In this document: in pieces, positions 1-10,124 of the stretch | How positions within the stretch are numbered: the first letter of the stretch is position 1 | How the letters are laid out: each line of letters opens with the position of its first letter | Notes under the pieces: generated by a model | Seen by the model: the letters and a program-made list of their open reading frames with translations, nothing else | The model's database searches: none | What the model was told of the DNA's origin: nothing | NCBI GenBank assembly: GCA_905236245.1 | Contig: CAJOPC010000034.1 | Span: 1-43,118 of the forward strand | DNA from: an uncultured Alphaproteobacteria bacterium | GTDB lineage: Bacteria; Pseudomonadota; Alphaproteobacteria; CAAHEQ01; UBA3637 | DNA length: 43,118 nucleotides | Direction of reading: 5' to 3' | Made by a program: the position numbers and the translations under genes

Positions 1-1
1 G

Positions 2-1573
2 AGAGTAAATGAGAACAAACAATTAGAACTAAATGAAGCAGATGTGGATAAACTGTTGCTTCATAGATTGGAACAAATCCAAGCATTTTTGGAAAATAAT
101 ACAGAAGACATAAAAGCCAAGCGTAAGACTGAGGCAGATATTATCCTGTTTCCAAATGGGAAAAAGGAAGCTGACATCAGGCAACTGATGACAACAATGT
201 TGATAGATTATTTGAAGGGGCTTATGGATAAAAGCAAAGCTAATATTACTTTGCGGACAATTTATCACCAATTAAAAAATAAGGAAATTGAGTTAGGATT
301 AGTTAAAGAAGGTGACAAATATGATTGGCTAAAAGCGTTTTCAACACACATCAGCCAATTAGACCATTATGCCAAGAAAGCAGTGGAAACAGAAAGAGAC
401 GAGAAGACCTATACGCCAAAGAGTGCCAAGGTAGTAACTCTTCTGCGAACATATGATGCCATGAAAACAGATGAGCGTATTCATCATTCTATGGCGGCAA
501 CCCATTGGGAAAAGTTCTTTAAAAGGTATGCCAAGATGAAGGAAAATCTGAAAGGTATAACAGACCATCGGTTAGATAACAGTTATATGGCTATTAAATT
601 AGCTTTTTTGTTAATGAAAAAAGAATGTATTGAAGATATTACACCGCAGGATTGTCGTGTATTGTGCGAAAGGATATACACTGTTCCCAAAAGGTGGCAT
701 ATTGCCGAGAAACAAGGAGCAAATATATTTGACCTATTGACAACAAATCAGGATAAAACCTTGGCTCGTGCGACAATTAAATCATCTTTAATCACTTTTA
801 AGGATTTTATGCGATATGCCGTAAAAGAGGAATTGATACAAAACAGTTTGGGGGACTTTATAGACCTACCTCAAAAACTTCAAGGAACAAGTAGAAGTCC
901 ATTCACGAATGAGGAACTTCATAAAATATTTAATCCTAAAACATATCCGAATCCACACTCTATAAAGGAAATGGCTAAATTCTGGATACCTATAATTGCT
1001 TTATACCACGGATGTCGTCAAAACGAGATTTGCCAATTGGATGTAAATGACATTGTTAGGGAAAAAGGTGTTTCTTGTATTTCTATTAACAATAAAGGTG
1101 AAGATAAATCTGTAAAGAACAAAGGATCAAACAGAGTAATTCCTATTCATCCAAAGGTAATTGATATGGGATTTTTGTTTTTTGTGGAGTATCAGCGCAG
1201 GGAAAAACAAGAGAAATTATTTTCGTGCCTTACAAAAACCAAAAGAAATGGGTATGGTAAAATAGTTCAAAGTTGGTTTGCGAGATATTTAGATAATATT
1301 GGTATTACAGAGAAGGACAAGGTATTCCATTCATTTCGACATACCTTTGAAACAAAAGCAACTGAAAAATTAATATCTCCGCAGTATCAGAATGCTATTT
1401 GTGGTTGGGTAGATCAAGGTGTTGGGCAGAGAGTATATGCTCATAAGAAAGATATAAGAGTTATGCTGAATGAACTAGCAAAAATTAACTACCCAATCAA
1501 TCGGGAACTGTCAGAATTGAAGAAGTCATTCATGGATAGTTATGTTATGAGGTATCTACGGGCAAAAAACTAA
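2..1573 (+). CDS. Tyrosine recombinase / phage-type integrase, 5' end probably outside window
   Basis: This is a site-specific tyrosine recombinase that would integrate and excise a mobile element. Counting from the in-frame GTG at 44, the catalytic residues are recognisable: Arg325 in an HGCRQNE box, His429 and Arg432 in an HSFRH box (HxxR), Trp455 in place of the second His, and nucleophile Tyr465 in RVYAHKK. The roughly 300 N-terminal residues would hold the arm- and core-binding helical domains. The frame is open back to base 2 and the GTG at 44 has no Shine-Dalgarno, so the true start probably lies upstream of the window. The gene points at the 3' end of a tRNA-Val gene about 300 bp away, the classical arrangement for an element integrated into a tRNA. 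The family is clear; which kind of element it serves cannot be told. Confidence 0.9.
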   Translation, partial: RVNENKQLELNEADVDKLLLHRLEQIQAFLENNTEDIKAKRKTEADIILFPNGKKEADIRQLMTTMLIDYLKGLMDKSKANITLRTIYHQLKNKEIELGLVKEGDKYDWLKAFSTHISQLDHYAKKAVETERDEKTYTPKSAKVVTLLRTYDAMKTDERIHHSMAATHWEKFFKRYAKMKENLKGITDHRLDNSYMAIKLAFLLMKKECIEDITPQDCRVLCERIYTVPKRWHIAEKQGANIFDLLTTNQDKTLARATIKSSLITFKDFMRYAVKEELIQNSLGDFIDLPQKLQGTSRSPFTNEELHKIFNPKTYPNPHSIKEMAKFWIPIIALYHGCRQNEICQLDVNDIVREKGVSCISINNKGEDKSVKNKGSNRVIPIHPKVIDMGFLFFVEYQRREKQEKLFSCLTKTKRNGYGKIVQSWFARYLDNIGITEKDKVFHSFRHTFETKATEKLISPQYQNAICGWVDQGVGQRVYAHKKDIRVMLNELAKINYPINRELSELKKSFMDSYVMRYLRAKN

Positions 1574-1684
1574 ATGTCATAAATGGGTTGTGTCACATAG
1601 ATGGGTATCTGTCATTGATGTGTTAAGTGTCTTTCAAAGGCATTCGTCCAAAAGGGCAGCTGTCTTCAAAAACCATCTGTCGTT

Positions 1685-1744
1685 AAAATGTTACAAAACC
1701 AGCTGAATAAAATGTATATATTTGTGCCAGAAAATGTTACAAAA
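1685..1744. repeat. Two 14-bp direct repeats AAAATGTTACAAAA
   Basis: The same 14-mer occurs at 1685-1698 and 1731-1744, a spacing of 46 bp. It lies in the noncoding stretch between the integrase stop and the tRNA-Val gene. The core TGTTAC also occurs in two of the three repeats at 1777-1815. The repeats are seen directly; a role as recombinase arm-type sites is inferred from position. The rest of 1574-1874 holds two hairpins listed separately and no convincing gene. Confidence 0.6.
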
Positions 1745-1745
1745 T

Positions 1746-1770
1746 AGGGGCATTTTCACCCCCTGTTTTT
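1746..1770 (+). terminator. Probable rho-independent terminator downstream of integrase
   Basis: AGGGG pairs with CCCCT across a 9-base loop and is followed by GTTTTT. It is the first terminator-like hairpin after the integrase stop. The stem is only 5 bp. Confidence 0.5.
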
Positions 1771-1776
1771 ATGTCT

Positions 1777-1815
1777 TTGTGTTACACCTTTGTGCTACAC
1801 CCCTGTGTTACACCC
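1777..1815. repeat. Three tandem 13-bp repeats containing GTGTTACAC
   Basis: Three adjoining 13-bp units (1777-1789, 1790-1802, 1803-1815) each carry the near-palindrome GTGTTACAC, with GTGCTACAC in the middle copy. They lie between the integrase and the tRNA-Val 3' end. Regularly spaced short repeats here fit binding sites for the recombinase or an excisionase; this is inference from position. Confidence 0.6.
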
Positions 1816-1836
1816 CCAAATCCGCCAAAAGAGCAT

Positions 1837-1864
1837 AAAAAAACGCCTTATAAATCAAGGCGTT
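1837..1864 (-). terminator. Rho-independent terminator of tRNA-Val(TAC)
   Basis: An 8-bp stem AACGCCTT/AAGGCGTT with a 7-base loop is followed on the minus strand by a run of Ts. It starts 11 bases after the encoded CCA end. A similar hairpin follows the second tRNA-Val gene in this window. Confidence 0.8.
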
Positions 1865-1874
1865 ATTTTGAAAA

Positions 1875-1951
1875 TGGTGGGCGATTACGGATTCGAACCG
1901 CAGACCCTATGCGTGTAAAGCATATGCTCTAACCAACTGAGCTAATCGCCC
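1875..1951 (-). tRNA. tRNA-Val, anticodon TAC
   Basis: The cloverleaf folds on the minus strand. The acceptor stem is GGGCGAT/ATCGCCC, the D arm GCTC...GAGC, the anticodon stem TATGC/GCATA around loop TTTACAC (anticodon TAC), and the T arm TGCGG-TTCGAAT-CCGTA. The discriminator is A and CCA is encoded at 1875-1877. Its 3' end faces the integrase, so it is the likely attachment site of the element on the left. Confidence 0.95.
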
Positions 1952-1970
1952 TCCGCAAAAAGACGATATA

Positions 1971-1999
1971 GTTATATCATCCTTTCAAAAAAATGTCAA
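1971..1999 (-). promoter_or_regulatory. Sigma-70 promoter of tRNA-Val(TAC)
   Basis: TTGACA (1994-1999) is separated by exactly 17 bp from TATAAC (1971-1976), read on the minus strand. The predicted start is about 13 bases before the mature tRNA 5' end. Confidence 0.75.
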
Positions 2000-2004
2000 T
2001 AAAA

Positions 2005-2781
2005 TTATTTGTCGGATATAAATTTTTCCGCTTCTTCAATAGCTGCACGAATTTCCTTTTCATGCTGCAAACAATACGCATACCCTTCTTCAAACAGGCC
2101 AATAAGGCCTTTTTGGACATGAATTTCATCTAATGTTTTCAAAATCGGTTTTCCATTAATTTTCATTGTATAAAAGTAATCATATACATTTCCACGCCAT
2201 TCAGAAAGATTTTTAATGGGAGTATTTTCCACCATAGTATTTTGAACCATTTCAGAAAATATCCACTTCAAATGCGGGTTATCATACTCTTTCGGATCAT
2301 CGTGGAAATGTTCTTGCCATTTATAAAACCACACAAAATGCATAATCTCATGAAAACATGTACGCATAATCCTGTCGATTTTCATATCACAAAATACATA
2401 AAACGTATGATTGTCCAAATATCTGGGGCAAATAGGATTTAAGTTCACGTACGCTTTCATATCATTTAAAATGGGATCAACATCTACATCATATGCCTTG
2501 GAAAAAGCAGCATTGATTTCTTTAGCATTTGAATTCCATAAAGTTTGGCATTTAGTAACAAGTTTTTTAAAATCTCCCAACTTATTCTTACAAACTTGGG
2601 TTAAAATACCTTTGACATATTCCATACGTTCTTGTTCTGACAAAGCAAGTGCTTTGTTTTTATCAATTTGATACGCTGTGTACACACAATCGCGCCAATA
2701 GGGCGAAATACCATCTTCCTGTGTCCATAAGGTAGAATTAAAAACTTGATTTAAGGTCGGCACACGAAAAGTTAATTTCAT
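2005..2781 (-). CDS. Uncharacterised protein with HExxH motif (putative metallopeptidase)
   Basis: A 258-residue protein with no signal peptide or membrane segment. It carries HEIMH (His144, Glu145, His148), the zinc-binding and catalytic signature of gluzincin-type metallopeptidases, and Glu177 in FSEM is a candidate third ligand 29 residues further on. I do not recognise the family. The ATG at 2781 is chosen because it sits one base after the accC stop (TAA-T-ATG); the frame is open further upstream but that part would overlap accC. It is probably translationally coupled to accC. Sharing an operon with acetyl-CoA carboxylase genes is unusual and gives no firm functional hint. A peptidase role rests on a short motif that can occur by chance, although the surrounding helix (RTCFHEIMHFVWF) looks right. 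Confidence 0.7.
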   Translation of the reverse strand: MKLTFRVPTLNQVFNSTLWTQEDGISPYWRDCVYTAYQIDKNKALALSEQERMEYVKGILTQVCKNKLGDFKKLVTKCQTLWNSNAKEINAAFSKAYDVDVDPILNDMKAYVNLNPICPRYLDNHTFYVFCDMKIDRIMRTCFHEIMHFVWFYKWQEHFHDDPKEYDNPHLKWIFSEMVQNTMVENTPIKNLSEWRGNVYDYFYTMKINGKPILKTLDEIHVQKGLIGLFEEGYAYCLQHEKEIRAAIEEAEKFISDK

Positions 2782-2782
2782 A

Positions 2783-4129
2783 TTAGCCTTTTCTGTTGTT
2801 AATGAACCCTTCCAGCCAATGAATATCGTATTGGCCATCAATAAAGTCTGGGCTCTGCACAATCTCTTGATGCAAAGGAATGGTCGTTGATATCCCTTCA
2901 ATCACAAACTCACCTAAGGCACGACGCAACCGCATCAAAGCACCATTACGTGTCCGCCCCGAAACAATCAATTTAGCAACCAAGCTATCGTAGTTAGATG
3001 GCACATCACAACCGGCATACATGCCTGAATCCACACGCACAGCTAAACCGCCCGGCACATGCCACTGTCCTATCTTACCGGGACAAGGCACAAATGTATC
3101 CGGATTTTCCGCATTGATACGGCATTCTATCGCCGCACCATTAAATTGAATATCTTCTTGGCGAATATCCAAATTTTGACCGGCAGACAAACGAATTTGT
3201 TCACGGACAATATCTAAACCTGTAATGGCCTCAGTAATAGGATGTTCCACTTGAAGTCGCGTATTCATTTCCATAAAATAAAATTGACCATTTTCATATA
3301 AAAATTCAACGGTTCCCACATTGGAATATCCAACCTTTTGAACAAAATCGACCACCATTTTACCCAAACTTTGACGCTGCTCTGCGTTCAAAGCTGGAGA
3401 TGGAGTCTCTTCCAAAATCTTTTGGTGATTTCGTTGCAAAGAACAATCTCTTTCTCCCAAGTGAATAGCATGTCCATAATTATCAGCTAAAACTTGAACT
3501 TCTATGTGTCTAGGATGAGCTAAATACTTTTCAATATACACATCATCATTCCCAAAAGCGGAACGCGCTTCATTTTGAGCCAAAGTAAAAGCCATTTCCA
3601 TTTCTTCGGCTTGATTCACAACACGCATGCCTTTTCCGCCGCCGCCGGCAGCAGCTTTGATAATAACGGGATATCCCAATGCTTCACCCCATTGAATTGC
3701 ATCTAAAACCGTTTTAACGGCCTCATCCGAACCGGGAATCACAGGTAAACCAAATGATTTAGCAAGCTTACGCGCCTCTACTTTATCACCCATCTTGCGG
3801 ATCATTTCGGGTTTAGGACCAATCCATACCATACCATGAGCTTCCACCATATCTGCAAAATCTGCATTTTCCGACAAAAAACCATAACCGGGGTGAATAG
3901 CATCAGCCCCTGTCATTAAAGCGGCAGAAATGATATTTGCTTTATTTAAATAAGATTCTTTTGCCCCAGCAGGGCCAATACAAACAGCTTCATCCGCTAA
4001 TTTAACATGCATAGCGTTCACATCTACCACAGAGTGAACGGCAACAGTTTTAATGCCCATTTCACGACAAGCGCGATGGATACGTAAGGCAACTTCTCCA
4101 CGATTGGCAATTAAAACTTTTTCAAACAT
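2783..4129 (-). CDS. accC: Acetyl-CoA carboxylase, biotin carboxylase subunit
   Basis: The protein catalyses ATP-dependent carboxylation of the biotin on AccB, the first half-reaction of malonyl-CoA formation for fatty-acid synthesis. Its 448 residues match the family length. It begins with the typical MFEKVLIANRGE, has the glycine-rich ATP-grasp loop GGGGKGMR, then YIEKYLAHPRHIEVQVL and the EMNTRLQVEHPITE active-site block. Three bases separate it from the accB stop (TAA-AAG-ATG), so accB and accC form one operon, as is common in bacteria. The carboxyltransferase beta gene accD lies about 10 kb away; accA is not in the window. Confidence 0.97.
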   Translation of the reverse strand: MFEKVLIANRGEVALRIHRACREMGIKTVAVHSVVDVNAMHVKLADEAVCIGPAGAKESYLNKANIISAALMTGADAIHPGYGFLSENADFADMVEAHGMVWIGPKPEMIRKMGDKVEARKLAKSFGLPVIPGSDEAVKTVLDAIQWGEALGYPVIIKAAAGGGGKGMRVVNQAEEMEMAFTLAQNEARSAFGNDDVYIEKYLAHPRHIEVQVLADNYGHAIHLGERDCSLQRNHQKILEETPSPALNAEQRQSLGKMVVDFVQKVGYSNVGTVEFLYENGQFYFMEMNTRLQVEHPITEAITGLDIVREQIRLSAGQNLDIRQEDIQFNGAAIECRINAENPDTFVPCPGKIGQWHVPGGLAVRVDSGMYAGCDVPSNYDSLVAKLIVSGRTRNGALMRLRRALGEFVIEGISTTIPLHQEIVQSPDFIDGQYDIHWLEGFINNRKG

Positions 4130-4132
4130 CTT

Positions 4133-4558
4133 TTATTCCATTTCAAATAATGGTTGTTGATATTCAACAGGTGCACCAGATTCAACCAAAATCGATTTAA
4201 TAACCCCATCTTTTTCGGCAACAACAGGGTTAAAAGTTTTCATGGCCTCAACCATACATAAAGTTTGACCAGCTTTTACCTTGTCCCCTACTTTAACAAA
4301 TGTTGGAGCATTAGGATTCGGCGACATATAAACAATTCCGACAATCGGAGAACAAACCAAACTCTTTTGTGTTTCCTCCACTTGCGGCGCCTCAACCTTC
4401 GGTTTTGCTACTGGTACCACAGTTGTAGGAACAGACTCGGCGACACGATTAGCAACACGCAAACGCACGCCGTCTTTTTCATAATCGATCTCGTTTAACC
4501 CTGTTTCTTGCAACAAGTGAGCCAAGTCTTTAATAATATCTTCTATCTGTTTATCCAT
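4133..4558 (-). CDS. accB: Biotin carboxyl carrier protein of acetyl-CoA carboxylase
   Basis: A 141-residue carrier that presents biotin to AccC and to the carboxyltransferase. The C-terminal biotinyl domain carries the biotinylation motif EAMKTFNP with Lys107 as acceptor. A flexible Val/Pro/Lys-rich linker (about residues 40-65) joins it to an N-terminal helical segment. It is the first gene of the accB-accC operon and has an AAGGA-type Shine-Dalgarno before ATG 4558. Confidence 0.97.
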   Translation of the reverse strand: MDKQIEDIIKDLAHLLQETGLNEIDYEKDGVRLRVANRVAESVPTTVVPVAKPKVEAPQVEETQKSLVCSPIVGIVYMSPNPNAPTFVKVGDKVKAGQTLCMVEAMKTFNPVVAEKDGVIKSILVESGAPVEYQQPLFEME

Positions 4559-4583
4559 AAGTATCCTTTTGTTTCTGTGGTAT

Positions 4584-4589
4584 ATTATA
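4584..4589 (-). promoter_or_regulatory. Possible -10 box for accBC
   Basis: A perfect TATAAT on the minus strand lies 26 bases before the accB start. No good -35 box is visible at 17 bp, so this is only a -10 candidate. Confidence 0.35.
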
Positions 4590-4671
4590 CCGCAAATCTT
4601 TTAAAAGCCCTAAACAACTTTTATAACAAAATATTACAAACATTTTACTAGATTTTTCTTTTTAACTTTTG

Positions 4672-4677
4672 TATGAT
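4672..4677 (+). promoter_or_regulatory. Possible -10 box of a leaderless cckA transcript
   Basis: TATGAT ends 7 bp before the ATG at 4685. The -35 region (TAGATT at 17 bp) is weak. The box overlaps the alternative ATG at 4673, which therefore would not be in the mRNA if this promoter is used. Confidence 0.4.
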
Positions 4678-4684
4678 ACAAAGT

Positions 4685-6811
4685 ATGTTTAGAAAAAAGC
4701 TCAATAGCGCATATACTGAAATTTTAAACGCCCTGCCCTATGCAGCGCAAATTCGCACTTTTGAAAACAAAATACTTGCCTCAAATGAAGCTGGCGTAGA
4801 CCTTTTGGGACAAGGAGAAAACCCCTTTTTATTTCTTCAAAAAACATCGGCAAAAGAGGACTTAAAAAAACTGGAAATGGCCTTATGGCAACACACACAG
4901 TTGGATTTTGAAATACCTCTTAATGGCACTTTTTGGAAAATTCAGCTAAGACTTTTAAAAAAGAGTGTTTTGATTACAGCCCAAAAAGATCCCATACTAC
5001 AACAAAATCAAATGTCTGAAAATCAAATCAGACTTTTCCAAGACATTATCCAGCATGTCAACTTTCCTCTTTATCTTTGCGATATTTCCGGCGAGCTTAT
5101 TTATATCAATACAAGCTTTGCCGATTTAATTGGCCATCCTTTCTCGGATATATTGGGCCAAAACATTATGTCATTTTTGGAAATTCCCGAACTAAAATTC
5201 ATACCTTTTTTTGAATCAGAAGCCACAGTTTCTACCGTTCAAGGAAATTGTTCCTTTTTGGTCCGTCAAAGAGAAGTCAGTGCACAAAAATCATCTTTGT
5301 TTTGTGGGACATTACATCCCGTTATGGCTCCGGCCCTAACTTCTCCTCAAACAGAGTTGCCTATACCCTACCTGCAAATAAATCCAGAAAATCAAGCTGT
5401 TTTACGGGCAAACAATACTTTTTTAAAAACGTTTAAACTTAAATCTTGTCCACAAGAGTTACAAAGTATCTTTTCACCAAAAGCATTAGAAACTTTGCTG
5501 ACACATCTTCAAAAAAACAGCAAACAAGAGCAACAACCCATTGAGCTAGATTTAAATGAAGAAAATAGTTATCAGGTCTATGTCGGAGACAAAACAAATT
5601 CTTCAGAAATTGATCTTTATTTTATCGATATTACACCACACAAAAATTTAGAAAACCAAATGATTCAAGCCCGAAAAATGCAAGCTATAGGTCAACTGAC
5701 TGGTGGAATAGCGCATGATTTTAACAACATTTTAACGGCAATTATGGGGTTCACAGATTTATTATTACAAAAACATACTGCCGGAGATTCTTCCTTTGCG
5801 GATTTAATGCATATCAAGGGAAATGTCCAAAAAGCAGCCGGTTTAGTCGGACAATTACTAACCTTTTCACGGAAAACACCCGTTCAAGAACATTTAATTT
5901 CCGTTCACGACACCTTTGTGGATTTAACTTCACTTTTGCAACGTGCCATCGCCCCACTTTGTCATTTAAAGGTGGAATACAAAAGAAACCTTGGCTTTAT
6001 AAAAATGGATACAAACCAATTCACTCAGGTCTTTTTGAATTTTGCAATCAATGCAAAAGATGCCATGCCGCAAGGTGGTGATTTAACAATCAATCTGACA
6101 AAAGAAGAAGTTAAAAAAGCTCGTGTCTGCGGAAACGATACGATGCCCGCCGGCTCTTATCTCAAAGTCACTATTGCGGATAGTGGATCAGGCATAACCC
6201 CCGAAGTTTTACCACATATTTTTGATCCATTTTTCACCACCAAAAAGAAATCCAATCAATCCGGAACAGGCTTGGGATTATCTACGGTATACGGTATTAT
6301 TCACAGTGCCAGCGGCTTTATAAAGGTCAACAGCGTTCCCAATGTCGGAACAACTTTTACAGTCTACCTACCTCGTTTTGAACAAAGGGATACACAAATT
6401 GATTCACAACCAACGGAAATTCAAAATGTCTTCTTACCGGAACCAAAGGCACCAATTTTGTTGGTTGATGACGAAGAAAGTATCCGCACCATTACAGCCA
6501 GAGCCCTACAAACTAAAGGCTTTGAAGTGGAACAAGCTGCAAGTGCCGAAGCCGCTTTAGCTATCCTTGAAAAAAACAAAAATTTCCAATTATTGATCAC
6601 GGATATGATTATGTCCGGCATGGATGGCGAACAACTGATTTCATCAGCAAAGAAATTATTACCCGATTTGCCATGTTTATTAATGTCTGGCTATTCTGAA
6701 TCTTTTGAAAAACATACTTCTCATAAAGCCAAAAATTTTGACTTTATCGCAAAGCCGTTTGTATTAGCGGATTTATTGACTAAGGTCAAAGAAATACTGG
6801 AAAAGAAATAA
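4685..6811 (+). CDS. cckA: CckA-like hybrid sensor histidine kinase
   Basis: A hybrid kinase resembling CckA, which in alphaproteobacteria phosphorylates CtrA through ChpT. From the ATG at 4685 (708 residues) the order is: a divergent N-terminal region, a PAS-like domain (about 110-200), a second degenerate sensor region, HisKA with phosphoacceptor His344 in the hallmark GGIAHDFNNILTAI, a HATPase domain (NFAINAKDAM, DSGSGI, GTGLGLS), and a C-terminal receiver with Asp640 in LITDM and a KPF motif. Unlike Caulobacter CckA, I see no N-terminal transmembrane helices. ATG 4673 is an alternative start in the same frame; neither has a Shine-Dalgarno. ChpT and CtrA are not in the window. The stop abuts the stop of convergent nadK. 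Confidence 0.85.
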   Translation: MFRKKLNSAYTEILNALPYAAQIRTFENKILASNEAGVDLLGQGENPFLFLQKTSAKEDLKKLEMALWQHTQLDFEIPLNGTFWKIQLRLLKKSVLITAQKDPILQQNQMSENQIRLFQDIIQHVNFPLYLCDISGELIYINTSFADLIGHPFSDILGQNIMSFLEIPELKFIPFFESEATVSTVQGNCSFLVRQREVSAQKSSLFCGTLHPVMAPALTSPQTELPIPYLQINPENQAVLRANNTFLKTFKLKSCPQELQSIFSPKALETLLTHLQKNSKQEQQPIELDLNEENSYQVYVGDKTNSSEIDLYFIDITPHKNLENQMIQARKMQAIGQLTGGIAHDFNNILTAIMGFTDLLLQKHTAGDSSFADLMHIKGNVQKAAGLVGQLLTFSRKTPVQEHLISVHDTFVDLTSLLQRAIAPLCHLKVEYKRNLGFIKMDTNQFTQVFLNFAINAKDAMPQGGDLTINLTKEEVKKARVCGNDTMPAGSYLKVTIADSGSGITPEVLPHIFDPFFTTKKKSNQSGTGLGLSTVYGIIHSASGFIKVNSVPNVGTTFTVYLPRFEQRDTQIDSQPTEIQNVFLPEPKAPILLVDDEESIRTITARALQTKGFEVEQAASAEAALAILEKNKNFQLLITDMIMSGMDGEQLISSAKKLLPDLPCLLMSGYSESFEKHTSHKAKNFDFIAKPFVLADLLTKVKEILEKK

Positions 6812-7576
6812 TTATCCCTTCACCGCGTCCAATTTTCTTTCTTTAAGCAAAGTAATCATTTTATTTGGAGCTTGCTGAATTGTAACTGAACGAACTCCGG
6901 AAACACGTTGTTGACCATCCCATTCCGCGCAAACGGGACGCTTTGGAGATTTAGATTTGCCATATGTTGCCTCTAACGGGCGCACATAAATCTTTGAATC
7001 TGAAGCTACAACAGCATGGAAATCACTTTTTGAACAAATAGATTGCATAGAAATCATGTCCCCCGGCATTTGCCTACCACCTGCTGCAGCAAAATACCCA
7101 CTACTGCCGATATTTGTTGGAACAACTAATCCATCTCCCAAAAAAGTTTGTTCCAAAAAAGGCCGACTTCTTCTATTCGCTTCTTGAACAACTACATGCA
7201 ATCTAGCTGCTTGAGGAGAATCACGCAAAACCACGACATCATTGTATGCATATCCTTTTACAGGTTTTGGGGCCTCTGTTCTAACAGAAAACTGAAGCGG
7301 CACCACTTGCACCTCATCTGCTTGCTCCACACGATCAGGCAAATTGTCCAAAGAATACTCATTCAATAAAGCTCCGACATGTCCCGCTTTAAGTCCAAAC
7401 ACTGGAATACGATAATTCAATAAAGCCTGAAAACCTCTAATCACACCACCATCACCACTGATAATAACCAATACATCAGCTTTCGCTAAATCGACCTGTC
7501 CATAGCGTTTAACACAAGCCATTAAATCGCGCATCGCTTTTGGATTGTGTGGATCTGCCATAAATGTAAACTTCAT
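6812..7576 (-). CDS. nadK: NAD kinase
   Basis: NAD kinase makes NADP from NAD and ATP. The 254-residue protein shows the family landmarks in order: ISGDGG (about residues 39-44, at the place of the canonical GGDGT), FGLKAGHVGALL (the NxGxxGFL region), YNDVVVLR (NEV block), and DGLVVPTNIGSSGYFAAAGG (the family's DGLIVSTPTGSTAY block). The first motif is degenerate: Ser replaces the first Gly and Gly replaces Thr. ATG 7576 is chosen because GGAGG lies 6 bases upstream and the predicted transcription start (about 7591) excludes the ATG at 7609. It has its own perfect promoter and converges with cckA. Confidence 0.85.
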   Translation of the reverse strand: MKFTFMADPHNPKAMRDLMACVKRYGQVDLAKADVLVIISGDGGVIRGFQALLNYRIPVFGLKAGHVGALLNEYSLDNLPDRVEQADEVQVVPLQFSVRTEAPKPVKGYAYNDVVVLRDSPQAARLHVVVQEANRRSRPFLEQTFLGDGLVVPTNIGSSGYFAAAGGRQMPGDMISMQSICSKSDFHAVVASDSKIYVRPLEATYGKSKSPKRPVCAEWDGQQRVSGVRSVTIQQAPNKMITLLKERKLDAVKG

Positions 7577-7593
7577 ATTCCCTCCAAGGATGA

Positions 7594-9507
<1,914 letters not shown>

Positions 9508-9521
<14 letters not shown>

Positions 9522-9831
9522 TAAATACATTCAAGAACAAACTAATTTATTAATAAAAAAGGCCAACAATCTGGAAAAGCGTGAACAACGGGTCTTTGTT
9601 TATAATGTGACTATCTTAACCATTTACGGTTTTCAAGTTGCTGTTCCCGTTATTATTTCGATTTTTTTGGGAACTTTTTTGGATCGCATCTGGGACATTC
9701 CCCATCTTTCATGGACTTTGAATTGTATTTTAATTGGTTTTATCCTCGGATTTTATAATGCGAACCGTTGGTTTTATAATGCTATTGAATTACAAAAACA
9801 TAAAAAACACATAAGGAAACAAAAGAAATAA
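9508..9831 (+). CDS. atpQ: N-type ATPase accessory membrane protein AtpQ (AtpI / gene 1 family)
   Basis: A 107-residue protein with two predicted membrane helices (VTILTIYGFQVAVPVIISIFL, then a LSWTLNCILIGFILGFY segment) and basic termini. This is the pattern of the ATPase gene-1/AtpI family, called AtpQ in N-ATPase operons. A Shine-Dalgarno AAAGGAGG precedes ATG 9508 inside the end of atpC. Family members have been proposed to act in assembly or in divalent-ion transport; the exact role is unsettled. The assignment rests on topology, size and position between atpC and atpR. Confidence 0.82.
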
Positions 9832-10124
9832 TGTTAGAATTAACTATATGGCAGATCATAATTTGTATAACCTTTGGCGCAATCTTAGCCAGTGTTTATT
9901 TATGCTTATTATGGCAAACAATCCGCCTGCTCCCTCGCGTCAAAAAAAAGGGATTATTCCTATTGATTTCCGCAATATTTAGGCTGGCACTTTTGATTGT
10001 CTTAGCTGTGTTTGCTAGTCAAAATAATGTGGGGAAGTTTTTATGTATTATTGTGGGATTTATTATCACTCGCCTCATTTTGGTTGGCAAATTTAAGGAA
10101 CATATAAAGGAACGGCTGAAATGA
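9831..10124 (+). CDS. atpR: N-type ATPase membrane protein AtpR
   Basis: A 97-residue, three-helix membrane protein with two Args flanking hydrophobic helices (SAIFRLALLIVLAVFA; IITRLILV). AtpR occurs in N-ATPase operons between atpQ and atpB and has been proposed to interact with the conserved carboxylate of the c subunit. The start overlaps the atpQ stop (TAATG), and its own stop overlaps the atpB start (ATGA). The identification is by position, size and topology more than by strong sequence recall. Confidence 0.82.
   Translation: MLELTIWQIIICITFGAILASVYLCLLWQTIRLLPRVKKKGLFLLISAIFRLALLIVLAVFASQNNVGKFLCIIVGFIITRLILVGKFKEHIKERLK

Noticed and set aside
1691-1753. 20-codon minus-strand frame with AGGGGG before the ATG, downstream of the integrase
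   Set aside because: The Shine-Dalgarno and start lie inside the hairpin taken as the integrase terminator, there is no promoter, and the peptide has no clear character.
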